Shown: positions 51,761 to 61,129, counted from the stretch's first letter. The stretch: DNA of 64,000 nucleotides from Betaproteobacteria bacterium (GCA_016717855.1 JADKEV010000074.1:20239-84238); one strand, 5' to 3'. Numbers and translations are program-made. Notes: generated by a model from the letters alone, not told the origin.

Positions 51761-53755
51761 ATGGCTTACTTCGTCACCGGTGCGTCCGGTTTCATCGGCA
51801 AACGGCTGGTCAAAAAACTTCTTGAGCACCGAGGCGCTGTCGTTTACTTCCTGATGCGCGAGAAGGGATCGGCCCGGAAGATCAAGGCGCTGCACGCCTA
51901 CTGGGGTGTCGACGGCACGCGCGCGGTCCCGATCATGGGTGATCTGACGAGCCCGCTCCTGGGCGTGTCCAAGGCCGACCAGAAAACGCTGGGCGGTGGC
52001 ATCAAGCACTTCTTTCATCTTGCCGCGGTCTACGATCTCAAGGCAGGCGCCGAAGAGCAGGTCGCCGCCAACATAGACGGCACGCGCAATGCGGTTTCGC
52101 TTGCCAACGCGATCGGCGCCGGCTGCTTCGAGCATGTCAGTTCGATCGCCGCCGCCGGCATGTACGAGGGCGTGTTTCGTGAGGACATGTTCGAGGAAGC
52201 CGAGAATGTCGAGCATCCGTATTTCCAAACCAAGCACGATTCGGAAAGAATCGTCCGGCAGGAGGCTCGCATCCCCTGGCGCGTCTACCGACCCGGCCTG
52301 GTCGTTGGCGATAGCAAGACCGGCGAAATGGACAAGATCGACGGTCCGTACTATTTCTTCAAGTTGATTCAGCGCATGCGGCAGTTTTTGCCGCCGTGGA
52401 TGCCAACCATCGGTATCGAGGGAGGGCGGATCAATATCGTGCCGGTCGACTTCGTCGTCGATGCCATCAACCACATAGCGCATCACAAGGGCCATGACGG
52501 CAAGGCTTTTCACCTGGTCGATCCGACCCCGATGCGCGTCGGCGACGTGCTGAACACGTTTGCCAGCGCTGCGCATGCGCCGGCGTTCACCATGCGCATC
52601 AACGCGGCGCTGTTCGGGTTCATTCCACGCAGCCTGAAGAAGGGCATGATGGCGCTGACTCCGGTGCGCCGCATCCGCAATGCGATCCTGCAGGACCTGG
52701 GCCTGCCGTCCGACATCATGCAGTTCGTCAACTACCCGACCCGCTTCGATTGCCGGCAGGCGCTGGCGGCGCTGAAAGGCACCGACATCGCAGTCCCACC
52801 GCTGGAGTCATACGCGTACCGGCTGTGGGACTATTGGGAACGCAATCTTGATCCGGACCTGTTCATCGACCGTTCGCTGAAGGGCCAGGTCAAGGGAAAG
52901 GTGGTGCTGATAACTGGCGGTTCCTCCGGCATCGGACTGGCGACGGCGCACAAGATCGCGGCTGCCGGCGCGGTCACGATCATCATCGCCCGGGATACGG
53001 AGAAGCTGGCCGAGGCGAAGGCGGCAATCGCCGCGGAAGGCAATCTGGTGCACACATATTCCGCCGACGTATCCGACGAGGCGCAGTGCTCGCACCTGGT
53101 GGCGCAGGTGATGGCGAACCATGGCGGGGTCGACATCCTGGTCAACAACGCCGGTCGTTCCATCCGGCGGGCTGTGGAAAATTCGTATGACCGCATTCAT
53201 GACTTCGAACGCACGATGTCCGTCAATTACTTCGGAGCCTTGCGGCTCACGCTGGCGTTGTTGCCCGCGATGCAGAAGAGGCACGCCGGTCATGTCATCA
53301 ACATCTCGTCCATCGGCGTGCTGACCAATGCGCCGCGCTTCTCGGCCTACGTGGCATCGAAGGCCGCCCTCGATGCTTTTGCCCGCTGCGCCGCGTCCGA
53401 GTTCGCCGATGTCGGGATCAAGTTCACGACCATCAACATGCCGCTGGTCAGGACGCCGATGATCGCGCCGACCAAGATCTACCAGAACGTGCCCACGCTT
53501 TCGCCGGACGAAGCCGCGGACATGATCGTGCAGGCGATCGTCTACAAGCCGGTCCGCATCGCTACCCGGCTGGGGACTTTCGGCGAAGTTCTCCATGCCC
53601 TGATGCCGCGTGTCGCGCAGATCGTGATGAACACTTCGTTCCGGATGTTCCCGGACTCGGACGCGGCCAAGGGCAGGAAGGATGGCGACAAGCCGCCGGA
53701 ACAAACTCCCGACCAGATCGCCTTCCAGCAACTGCTGCGCGGCGTCCACTTTTGA
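51761..53755 (+). CDS. two-domain fatty acyl-CoA reductase
   Basis: A 664-residue double short-chain dehydrogenase. The N-terminal half is an extended SDR: NADPH motif G-A-S-G-F-I-G (7-13), and Y154/K158 in Y-F-Q-T-K. The C-terminal half is a classical SDR with G-G-S-S-G-I-G (386-392), N-N-A-G, I-S-S, and Y530/K534 in Y-V-A-S-K. This layout and size match the bifunctional fatty acyl-CoA reductases that convert acyl-CoA to fatty alcohol. GGAGG precedes the ATG at 51761 by 5 bp. Opposite-direction enzymes for alcohol oxidation lie at 55825-59342. Confidence 0.87.
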   Translation: MAYFVTGASGFIGKRLVKKLLEHRGAVVYFLMREKGSARKIKALHAYWGVDGTRAVPIMGDLTSPLLGVSKADQKTLGGGIKHFFHLAAVYDLKAGAEEQVAANIDGTRNAVSLANAIGAGCFEHVSSIAAAGMYEGVFREDMFEEAENVEHPYFQTKHDSERIVRQEARIPWRVYRPGLVVGDSKTGEMDKIDGPYYFFKLIQRMRQFLPPWMPTIGIEGGRINIVPVDFVVDAINHIAHHKGHDGKAFHLVDPTPMRVGDVLNTFASAAHAPAFTMRINAALFGFIPRSLKKGMMALTPVRRIRNAILQDLGLPSDIMQFVNYPTRFDCRQALAALKGTDIAVPPLESYAYRLWDYWERNLDPDLFIDRSLKGQVKGKVVLITGGSSGIGLATAHKIAAAGAVTIIIARDTEKLAEAKAAIAAEGNLVHTYSADVSDEAQCSHLVAQVMANHGGVDILVNNAGRSIRRAVENSYDRIHDFERTMSVNYFGALRLTLALLPAMQKRHAGHVINISSIGVLTNAPRFSAYVASKAALDAFARCAASEFADVGIKFTTINMPLVRTPMIAPTKIYQNVPTLSPDEAADMIVQAIVYKPVRIATRLGTFGEVLHALMPRVAQIVMNTSFRMFPDSDAAKGRKDGDKPPEQTPDQIAFQQLLRGVHF

Positions 53756-53855
53756 GTGGCCGGGCCGGCTCGCGTCGATCGTTGCGCAAGTTGTCTGGTC
53801 GATCGTGGCAAGCCCTGACGTGGCATCGGCTTACTCAACGCGACGCGAGCGAGTC

Positions 53856-54797
53856 TTGACCGCCGTCGTCTTTACCATCTTACCGGTGTTCGCGGTCGTG
53901 CTCGCTGGCTATGCGGTTGCCCGCGCCGGATTGATCAGCGCGGAGGGCGTGACGGGATTCACCAATGTCACGTTCTACCTGTTCGTTCCGGCATTGTTGT
54001 TCCGCGCGATGCGCAGCGTGCACTTCGATGCACTCGACCTGCTCCCGCTCTACACGTACTTCGGCGGCGCGCTGCTGTGTTTTCTGATCTCCATCGCGGC
54101 AAGCCGGCGCTGGCTGGGGAGCGACATCCGCCGCGCCACGGTGACGGCGCTGGCGATCACGTTTTCGAACACGGTGCTGCTCGGCATTCCGCTGGTCAAG
54201 CTGGCATTCGGCGACCGGGGCCTGGTGATCCTGCTGATGATCGTCTCGCTGCACACGCTGATCCTGTTTGCCACAGCGACACTGTTCCTGGAATTCGGGG
54301 GAGTTGGAAGTGATCCCGAGGTCAGATCGCACTGGGCCAATGTTGCGGAGGCGGTCCGCAACACGTTGGTCCATCCGGTGATCCTGCCGATCATTGCCGG
54401 TCTGACGTGGGGGGCGATGCGGCTGCCGCTGCCCGATGCCGTCGACGCCCCGCTCGCCCTGCTGGCCGCCGCCAGCGGGCCTTGCAGCCTGGTTCTGCTG
54501 GGCGCATCTCTGGCGCAATACGGGATCGCGGAGTATTGGCGGCCAGCGCTGGCGCTCAGTGCGTTGAAGATTGTCGTCTTTCCAGTCGTCATCTGGGCGC
54601 TGGGCAAGTACGTGTTTGGGCTTACGGGCGTGGCGCTGGCGGTGGTCACGCTGACCGCGGCCCTGCCTGTCGGCGCAAACGTCTACTTGTTCGCCCAACG
54701 CTATCAAGTCGCGCAGGGGGAAATCACCGCAGCCGTGGCGCTGTCGACGGCCGCCAGCGTGGTGACCTTGGCGCTGGTCATGCTGTACTTCGGATAG
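53856..54797 (+). CDS. AEC-family transporter
   Basis: An inner-membrane protein of about 313 residues with about ten hydrophobic segments, of the auxin efflux carrier (AEC) family. It shows V-F-A-V-V-L-A-G-Y near the N-terminus, then F-S-N-T-V-L-L-G-I-P-L in the first half and L-T-A-A-L-P-V-G-A-N in the second. The start is uncertain: TTG at 53856 is used here because it begins at the first membrane helix; GTG codons upstream at 53805 and 53820 are alternatives. No good Shine-Dalgarno is seen. It starts about 100 bp after the reductase stop on the same strand. Substrate unknown. Confidence 0.78.
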   Translation: MTAVVFTILPVFAVVLAGYAVARAGLISAEGVTGFTNVTFYLFVPALLFRAMRSVHFDALDLLPLYTYFGGALLCFLISIAASRRWLGSDIRRATVTALAITFSNTVLLGIPLVKLAFGDRGLVILLMIVSLHTLILFATATLFLEFGGVGSDPEVRSHWANVAEAVRNTLVHPVILPIIAGLTWGAMRLPLPDAVDAPLALLAAASGPCSLVLLGASLAQYGIAEYWRPALALSALKIVVFPVVIWALGKYVFGLTGVALAVVTLTAALPVGANVYLFAQRYQVAQGEITAAVALSTAASVVTLALVMLYFG

Positions 54798-54883
54798 CCG
54801 AGTGAATGCGGCGGATCGGACCCGCTTCGTCGTCGGCGTCATTGCCGGCGCCGGTTACCCGGAGGGATCGGCTCTCCGGAGCG

Positions 54884-55822
54884 TCAGCGCCCGACATGCA
54901 CGCGCTCCAACACCGCGAGCACATGCTTGACGACGGCCCCTGACAGCACCAGTGAAACATGTCCGATGCCTGACAGGGCGATGCAGTCGGCGTTGGGCAA
55001 CGTGGCGTTGGTCTGGGGTGCGACCAGATTGTCGTGATGGGTGAAGATGCAGCTGAATTTCTCGTATGGGTTCTTTGAACGGCGGGCTTCGCGCTCGCGC
55101 AATGCGGCCAGCCACGGACTGCCGTCCGCCATGTTGCGTACGTTGGGGCCTGCGGCGAGTTTCGCCATCCACGTCCCCTGGTGGGGCGTTCCCAACGTGA
55201 TCACGTGGGCGACTTTGCCGGTGCCGAATTGATCTAGATACGCGCGCGATACCAGACCCCCCATGCTGTGACCGATCAGCACCAGCTGACCGGTGCCGGT
55301 CGCCTGGAGAATCTCGTCGACAGCCTGCGCCAGCTGTGGCGCGTAGTGGGCGATCGGCGCGAACGGCGGCTTGTAATCGAACGTGTAGACACGATACCCA
55401 TGCCGCTCGAGCTGCCGCTGGAACCAGAACCAGTTACCCCGATTGCAGGTGAAGCTATGAACCAGGAGCAACGGCGGCTTGTCCGATGGCGCGCCGGCCG
55501 GCCGGTCGAGCAGCGACCGCCGCGACAGGACAAAGGGCAGGACAAAGGTGAACATCAGCAGCCACCCGCCAAGCTCGTGCAAGTACATGGCGAGGAGGCG
55601 CGAGGGTGGCGTGTGCAGGTCGTCAGGAATACGGGAGCCCCGGCGGCGCGCAAGCACGAACTCCGCCGCCACCAGCACCATCCTTACACCCAGGTAGATT
55701 GCAGCGGCAAAGGCGATGGCCGAAGGTATGCTCCAGCCGTGCGCGACATGCATGTGCCGGCCTGCCGCGCCATAGGCCGCGACTTCGATCACCAGCAACA
55801 ACAGCAAATGCCAACCGACCAT
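54884..55822 (-). CDS. membrane-anchored lipase-like alpha/beta hydrolase
   Basis: A 312-residue protein. Two to three membrane segments occupy roughly the first 100 residues, followed by an alpha/beta hydrolase domain: P-L-L-L-V-H-S-F (oxyanion region), nucleophile Ser in G-H-S-M-G-G, and the terminal His in G-I-G-H-V-S-L. It resembles triacylglycerol lipases. The start at 55822 is 2 bp from the GMC gene stop, placing it last in the aldehyde dehydrogenase/GMC operon. Hydrolysis of wax esters or triacylglycerols would feed the upstream alcohol oxidoreductase. Confidence 0.85.
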   Translation of the reverse strand: MVGWHLLLLLVIEVAAYGAAGRHMHVAHGWSIPSAIAFAAAIYLGVRMVLVAAEFVLARRRGSRIPDDLHTPPSRLLAMYLHELGGWLLMFTFVLPFVLSRRSLLDRPAGAPSDKPPLLLVHSFTCNRGNWFWFQRQLERHGYRVYTFDYKPPFAPIAHYAPQLAQAVDEILQATGTGQLVLIGHSMGGLVSRAYLDQFGTGKVAHVITLGTPHQGTWMAKLAAGPNVRNMADGSPWLAALREREARRSKNPYEKFSCIFTHHDNLVAPQTNATLPNADCIALSGIGHVSLVLSGAVVKHVLAVLERVHVGR

Positions 55823-55824
55823 CG

Positions 55825-57441
55825 TCAGATAGTGGCAGGAGGCTTCTTCCCGGTCAATTCCGATGCAAGCGCGCTTGCCAGCCGCGCGACGATCGCGTAG
55901 ATGGACAACTGCGGGTTAGCGCCGATGCTGGTCGGGAACAGCGAACCGTCGAGCACCGACACGTCGCCCCACTGATGGTGACGGCCGGCGCCATCGACGA
56001 CGCCCTGGCGTGGATCGCTGCTCATCGCGCATCCACCCATAACATGCGCGCTGACGATCCTCGTCGAAAGCGGCTTTAGCGACAACTCGCCGATACCCTG
56101 CCTCGCCTGTTGCCACGAGGTGTACATCCCCGCATGTTCGTGGATCGGGAGCACGCGCTTTGCGCCGGCGGCAAACTGGATCTCCGCCATCGCCAGATAG
56201 GCGCGGCGCACGCCGTCGAAAACGAAATCGGTGAGGGGATAGTCGAGTACCGGCGACCCGTCGTCGCGCAGCATGACGCGACCGCCCGGGCTATCCGCGT
56301 GAAAACCGTCGCGCAGCAGGGCCAGCTGGACATGCGTGTGGTTGAACTCGCGCATCAACGCCGCGTGTTGTTCGCCGTAGCCCGCCATCGTCGTGGCGAA
56401 TATCACGGGATGCAGGGGCGGCGCCTCCAACTTGAAACCCATCGGACCGTCGATGGGCAACGTGTCCAGATAGTGGTCCGAGAAGATGGTCTGCGGTGCG
56501 CCGGCGTGGGCGTTCACCGGATCGGCCATCAGCGCGGCGGAGATCACGGTGGGGTGCAAGAACGTGCGCCGGCCGAGGACGGAATGCGGATCGGGCGCCT
56601 CCGAGCGCAACAGCAGCGCGGGCGAGCCGATGGCGCCGGCGGCCAGCACGAAATGCCGGGCCCGGATCCGGTGGCGCAGTCCGGCCGTGGACGCCCCGGG
56701 CCGCGGCGTCACTTCGAGGTGCGCCGTTGCGCGACCCTGCGCCGCGTCCGGCCGGACCAGGCGGACCGCCTGCGCATTGACCAGCAAGGTCGCGCCCGCA
56801 TCGAGCGCGGCGGGGATGGTGGTCACCAGCATCGACTGCTTGGCGTTGGTGGGGCAACCCATTCCGCAGTAGCCGATGTTCCAGCAACCGCTCACGTTGC
56901 GACGGATCGCCGCCCACGGGATCCCCAGCTTCTCGGCGCCCAATGAGAGCAGTGCGTTGTTGCGGTTGGGCGGGACCTGCCAGGGCGCGATGGACAGCCT
57001 TGCTTCCATTGCCTCGAACCAGGGCCGCAGTGCGCTGGCGGTGTACGCGGCGAGACCCTGCTTCGTGCGCCAGTGCGCAAGCGTCGTCTCTGGTGTGCGA
57101 AAACTCGATGTCCAGTTGACGGTCGTCGAGCCGCCTACGCACCGGCCTTGCAGAATGTTGATCGACTTGTCCCGGGTCTTGCGTGCCGCGGACTCCTGGT
57201 AAAGCTGAGGATACGCGTCGGCTTCCTTCATGCGAAAGTCGCGCGACGACTTCAGCGGGCCTTCCTCGACCAGAATCACCTTGAGGCCGGCCTTGGTCAA
57301 CATCTCCGCGGAGACGCCGCCGCCCGCGCCGGTGCCGACAATGCAGACGTCGGCTTCGTAGTCCTGGCCTTGGGCCAGCGAGGCCGCGTCGATGACCTGC
57401 CAGCCCCGCGCCAGGCCTTCCTGAATGGGATCACGCAGCAT
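55825..57441 (-). CDS. GMC-family alcohol oxidoreductase, possibly long-chain alcohol oxidase
   Basis: A 538-residue flavoprotein. The FAD-binding motif G-T-G-A-G-G-G is near residue 36; G-R-C-V-G-G-S-T-T-V-N-W is the second GMC signature; the catalytic His is in H-V-M-G-G-C-A-M and the conserved Asn in A-N-P-Q-L-S-I-Y-A. A Cys-rich stretch (C-W-N-I-G-Y-C-G-M-G-C) about residues 186-196 is typical of long-chain alcohol oxidases. It lies 3 bp after the Tat-exported protein and 2 bp before the lipase. Oxidising a primary alcohol to the aldehyde used by the upstream dehydrogenase is the best fit. Confidence 0.87.
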   Translation of the reverse strand: MLRDPIQEGLARGWQVIDAASLAQGQDYEADVCIVGTGAGGGVSAEMLTKAGLKVILVEEGPLKSSRDFRMKEADAYPQLYQESAARKTRDKSINILQGRCVGGSTTVNWTSSFRTPETTLAHWRTKQGLAAYTASALRPWFEAMEARLSIAPWQVPPNRNNALLSLGAEKLGIPWAAIRRNVSGCWNIGYCGMGCPTNAKQSMLVTTIPAALDAGATLLVNAQAVRLVRPDAAQGRATAHLEVTPRPGASTAGLRHRIRARHFVLAAGAIGSPALLLRSEAPDPHSVLGRRTFLHPTVISAALMADPVNAHAGAPQTIFSDHYLDTLPIDGPMGFKLEAPPLHPVIFATTMAGYGEQHAALMREFNHTHVQLALLRDGFHADSPGGRVMLRDDGSPVLDYPLTDFVFDGVRRAYLAMAEIQFAAGAKRVLPIHEHAGMYTSWQQARQGIGELSLKPLSTRIVSAHVMGGCAMSSDPRQGVVDGAGRHHQWGDVSVLDGSLFPTSIGANPQLSIYAIVARLASALASELTGKKPPATI

Positions 57442-57444
57442 CGA

Positions 57445-57960
57445 TCATTCCACCTTCGGCGGCCCGGCGTAGCCCAGCATGCCCCAGGCCGATTCGTCGG
57501 CGTACCAGGCGCCCAGCACCAGATCGTGGAGTGCGAAGTATCCGCTCTGCAGGAGCGCGATCCGGCTCCACCGCCAGCGCTCGAGAAACGCGTGCACTGC
57601 AGCCGGGTCGGCATCGCGCCATGGGGCCGCGACGCCGGTGAGCAGCTGGCGGACGATTCGTATGTCGAGCAGGCGAAACAAGTCGTCCACTTCGTCGCGC
57701 ACGGCTGGCGGAAAGGCGGCGATGACTTCCTTGACGCCCGCCGTGACGCTGGCGAGCGCGGCGCTGCGTTGCGCCGCGTCGGCAGGCAGCGCGCCCGCGA
57801 GCAGCACCGGCGCCACGGCCGTCAGCGTTTCGACGATCCGGTCGCGCGGCGGGGAGCTTGCGTCCGCATCGCGCACGTCGCGCCATACCACCCAGGCGCC
57901 GCCCGCGGCCAGCACGGCGCCGCCGATCAGCCCGGTCTTGATGAAGCGACGGCGGTTCAT
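57445..57960 (-). CDS. Tat-signal small subunit of the GMC oxidoreductase
   Basis: A 171-residue protein starting M-N-R-R-R-F-I-K-T-G-L, a twin-arginine signal, followed by a hydrophobic stretch and V-V-W. The rest is helical and resembles the gamma subunits of gluconate-2-dehydrogenase-type GMC enzymes. Its ATG overlaps the aldehyde dehydrogenase stop (ATGA), and the GMC gene starts 3 bp after its stop. Export by the Tat pathway could pull the folded GMC subunit along, since GMC has no signal of its own. Confidence 0.8.
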   Translation of the reverse strand: MNRRRFIKTGLIGGAVLAAGGAWVVWRDVRDADASSPPRDRIVETLTAVAPVLLAGALPADAAQRSAALASVTAGVKEVIAAFPPAVRDEVDDLFRLLDIRIVRQLLTGVAAPWRDADPAAVHAFLERWRWSRIALLQSGYFALHDLVLGAWYADESAWGMLGYAGPPKVE

Positions 57961-59342
57961 CGCAGGAGCAGTCGAACCAGATGCGCGAAGCGCTGGCCAT
58001 ATGGCGGGTTGAACAAGCCCATGCCGTTCAGCCGCGCCTGGCGAAACACACCTTTCGCTTTCGAGAACGCGAGAAAGCCGTCGCGGCCATGGTAGTGGCC
58101 AATCCCGGAGGGCCCGACGCCGCCGAACGGAAGATCATCCTGGGCAATGTGCAGGATGACGTCATTGATCGTCACGCCGCCCGAATGGGTCTCGCGCAGC
58201 ACGCGCTCGACGTCGCGCTCGCCGCGGCCAAAGTAATATAGAGCCAGCGGCCTTGGCCGCGCCGCGACGTAGCGGATCGCATCGTCCAGCGCGCGATAGG
58301 GAACGAGGGGCAACAGCGGCCCGAAGATTTCGTCCTGCATCACGCGCATGCCGTCGGTCACGCCCAGCAGCGCCACCGGCGGCATGCGCCGCGAGTCCTG
58401 ATCGGCTGCGGTGTTCGACAGCGGGACGAGTGTCGCGCCTAGCGACCTGGCGTCCGCGGCGTAGCCGGCCAGCCGGTCGTAATGGCGGGCATTGACGATA
58501 GCCGAGTAGTCGGTGGTCGACGCAAGGTCGGGATAGAGGCGGGCGACAACCGCCTTGGCCGCCGCGACAAGGGAGTCGAGGCGATCCTCGGGGACCAGCA
58601 CGTAGTCCGGGGCAATGCAGGTTTGTCCCGCGTTGAACATCTTGCCTACGATGATCCGCTCGGCCGCGTGGTCGAGCGCGGCGTCCGGGCCGATGATGGC
58701 GGGCGACTTGCCGCCAAGCTCCAGCGTGACCGGGGTCAGGTTTTCCGCCGCGGCGTGCATGACGTGGCGTCCCACCGCGGTCGAGCCGGTGAATAGCAGA
58801 TGGTCGAAGGGCAGCCGCGAGAACTCCGCGGCGACCGCCGCGTCGCCATGCACGACGACGACCTCATCGTCCGCAAATGCCTTGCGGAGCAACCCATCGA
58901 ACAGTTCCGCGGTGCGCGGCGTGAACTCGGACAACTTGAGCATCGCGCGGTTGCCGGCCGCGAGGGCTGCGACCAGCGGACCGGCCGCCAGATAGAGCGG
59001 ATAGTTCCAGGGCGCGATGATGCCCACAACGCCAAGCGGCTGGTAAACGACCTTCGACGATCCGGGGAGGAACCAGACAGATGTCGAGCGCCGCTCGTCG
59101 CGCATCCATCCCGCGCCGTGGCGCAACGCATGGCGCGCGGCTTCGAGGCTGGGAAAGAGCTCGAGGAGTTGCGTTTCCTGCGGCGAGCGATGGCCGAAAT
59201 CGGCCGAGATGGCCTCGCCAAACCGGTCGCCGTTGTCATGCAGCAGGGTGAGGAGGGAATCGAGGCGCCGCTTGCGCACGCTCCATGGCGGACTCGGATC
59301 GCGTCCCGCCGCTTCCTTGATCCGGTCAAACTGTGTGCGCAT
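57957..59342 (-). CDS. aldehyde dehydrogenase, coniferyl/fatty aldehyde type
   Basis: A 461-residue ALDH of class 3. N-terminal helix, I-A-P-W-N-Y-P-L-Y (NAD-binding), Glu in T-L-E-L-G-G-K-S-P, and the catalytic Cys in N-A-G-Q-T-C-I-A-P are intact; the C-terminus is slightly hydrophobic. ATG 59342 is preceded by GAGG at good spacing; the earlier ATG at 59393 has none. The operon ALDH, Tat small subunit, GMC and lipase suggests it oxidises fatty aldehyde to acid, though coniferyl aldehyde-type dehydrogenases have broad range. It is divergent from the FFLEELY gene. Confidence 0.88.
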   Translation of the reverse strand: MRTQFDRIKEAAGRDPSPPWSVRKRRLDSLLTLLHDNGDRFGEAISADFGHRSPQETQLLELFPSLEAARHALRHGAGWMRDERRSTSVWFLPGSSKVVYQPLGVVGIIAPWNYPLYLAAGPLVAALAAGNRAMLKLSEFTPRTAELFDGLLRKAFADDEVVVVHGDAAVAAEFSRLPFDHLLFTGSTAVGRHVMHAAAENLTPVTLELGGKSPAIIGPDAALDHAAERIIVGKMFNAGQTCIAPDYVLVPEDRLDSLVAAAKAVVARLYPDLASTTDYSAIVNARHYDRLAGYAADARSLGATLVPLSNTAADQDSRRMPPVALLGVTDGMRVMQDEIFGPLLPLVPYRALDDAIRYVAARPRPLALYYFGRGERDVERVLRETHSGGVTINDVILHIAQDDLPFGGVGPSGIGHYHGRDGFLAFSKAKGVFRQARLNGMGLFNPPYGQRFAHLVRLLLR

Positions 59343-59448
59343 CGCATCCTCGTCGCCTGCAATCGTCCCCGTGCAGGCAGCGAGTCGTTGCATAATTGAA
59401 TCATTCTAATGTACCGGTGCTCCGAAGGGCATAGAACGAAGCTACTAA

Positions 59449-60162
59449 ATGCTGAAGGAATCCGACAACGTTGATCTCGCGGCGAGCCTGCGCAGCACCA
59501 TGGCCGAGCTCGTCGCGGCACGGGTGCCGCACCCGGAGACCGCCCACGCCAAGCAAGCCGTTCGCGTCTGGCAGAATCGGCGCTTCGCGCGCACCTACGC
59601 CGATCTCTCGGGCGATCCACGTTACCGCGAAGCCGTCGAGTTTTTCCTGCGCGAGCTGTACGGCGATGTGGACATGACGGCGCGCGACGCCGACGTGGCC
59701 CGCGTGCTGCCGCTCATGATCAGGATGCTTCCCGCGGTCGCGCTGGAGACCATCCGCGACGCGCTGGCGTTCGAAGCGCTGTCGGAACGGCTCGATTCCG
59801 AGCTTGCGCAGCACCTGGGCGCCCGGCCGCTGGATCTCGCTTCGTACGGCGAGGCGTTCCGGGCATGCGGGCAGCGGGATGCCCGCGAACAACAGATAGT
59901 TTGCGTGACGCAAATCGGCAGGGCGCTGGACCGGACGACGCGCTGGCCGTTGATCGGCACCACGCTCAAGTTGATGCGGGGTCCGGCCCGTGCCTCGGGG
60001 CTGGAGAAGCTGCAGGCATTTCTTGAAAGCGGCTACGCGGCGTTCAAGCAAATGCACGGGGCGGATGCATTTCTTGCTACGATTGTCAAACGGGAAACCG
60101 CGATCGTCGAGCGCCTGTTTGCCGCCCATCCGAGGCCATTCGATCTGGAGGAGACAGCATGA
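59449..60162 (+). CDS. FFLEELY-motif protein
   Basis: A 237-residue helical protein. The central V-E-F-F-L-R-E-L-Y-G is the defining F-F-L-E-E-L-Y motif with R for the first E. No signal peptide or membrane segments; helices throughout. The family is uncharacterised. ATG 59449 gives a sensible N-terminus. Its stop overlaps the ATG of the next gene (ATGA), so the two are translationally coupled. Confidence 0.82.
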   Translation: MLKESDNVDLAASLRSTMAELVAARVPHPETAHAKQAVRVWQNRRFARTYADLSGDPRYREAVEFFLRELYGDVDMTARDADVARVLPLMIRMLPAVALETIRDALAFEALSERLDSELAQHLGARPLDLASYGEAFRACGQRDAREQQIVCVTQIGRALDRTTRWPLIGTTLKLMRGPARASGLEKLQAFLESGYAAFKQMHGADAFLATIVKRETAIVERLFAAHPRPFDLEETA

Positions 60163-60986
60163 GCACGGCACAAGCAAAGAAGGTCAAGCAGGCCGCCGCG
60201 GCAAAGGTGCCAGCCAGGCCCGGCGCCACGAAAAAGGCGGCACCCCGGAGTAAGCCCCGCGCCACCACTCCAATTGAACCAGCAGTCACAACGAAACGGC
60301 CGGCCGCAAAGTCGTTGGCAGCAAAGCGGCCGGCGGCAAAGAGGCCTGCCGCAAAGAGGTCATCCGCAAACAGCACCCCGGCTGCCGTTCGCGCCAGACC
60401 GCCGCGAGCGAGCAAGCCGGCTCCGCCCAGGCCCGGCATCGTCGCGACCCTCGCCGGCATTTCGAGCGCGGCTGTCGCGAAGGCCACGGGGCATGGCTGG
60501 GATTTCTGGCTGAGCGCGCTCGACAAGGCCGGCGCCGCCAGGCTGCCGCACAAGGACATCGTCAAGATCCTCTACGACCAGCTCGGTCTGAAGAAGAACT
60601 GGTGGGTGCAAATGGTCACCGTGGGGTACGAGCAGGCGCGCGGGCTGCGCAAGCTGAACCAGAAGACCGACGGCTTTGTAGCTGTCGTGTCCAGGACCGT
60701 CGCAGTCCCGATCACGGCGCTGTTCGCCGCCTGGGAAGAGGGCAGGCGCGGTGACTGGTTCCCGGATGCGCTGGAGGTGCGGCGCGCGACCAGGAACAAG
60801 TCGATGCGGATTACCTGGCCGGATGGTTCGGGAGTCGACGTGAATTTCTACGACAAGGGCGGCAGCAAGGCCGTGGTCGCCATCGAGCACGGCAAGCTTC
60901 CCGACGAGGGGGCGGTCGCCGCGGTCAAGGACCTTTGGGGTTCGGCGCTCGATCGACTGAAGTCCACGCTCGAGGGCAAGTTCTGA
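60159..60986 (+). CDS. Lys/Ala-rich tail fused to a DUF4287/SRPBCC-like domain
   Basis: A 275-residue protein with two parts. The first ~95 residues are Lys/Ala/Pro-rich with repeated K-R-P-A-A-K units, like a histone H1 or PhaF tail that can bind DNA or granules. From about residue 105 the sequence G-H-G-W-D-F-W-L-S-A-L-D-K-A-G resembles a DUF4287-type helical domain, followed by a probable SRPBCC-like fold with W-P-D-G-S-G-V-D-V-N-F-Y. ATG 60159 overlaps the preceding stop. Its function is unknown; the tail suggests contact with nucleic acid or polyanion. Confidence 0.72.
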   Translation: MSTAQAKKVKQAAAAKVPARPGATKKAAPRSKPRATTPIEPAVTTKRPAAKSLAAKRPAAKRPAAKRSSANSTPAAVRARPPRASKPAPPRPGIVATLAGISSAAVAKATGHGWDFWLSALDKAGAARLPHKDIVKILYDQLGLKKNWWVQMVTVGYEQARGLRKLNQKTDGFVAVVSRTVAVPITALFAAWEEGRRGDWFPDALEVRRATRNKSMRITWPDGSGVDVNFYDKGGSKAVVAIEHGKLPDEGAVAAVKDLWGSALDRLKSTLEGKF

Positions 60987-61129
60987 CAGGTATCGACGCC
61001 TGGCCGTCGACCCGCAGGCTGTCCGTCGTGAATCCGGAAACGGGATTCTTGCGTATAGGGGTTGGGCCCGGCCATCCGCGTCCGCCTTGTCCATCGGGCA
61101 GGGAATCGACCGCAGGCGTCCATGCGCAA

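Noticed and set aside
60301..60410. Repeated AAG-CGG-CCG-GCA-type codons resembling a satellite or CRISPR
   Set aside because: They are in-frame codons for a Lys/Ala/Pro-rich protein tail with uneven spacing, not repeats with spacers.
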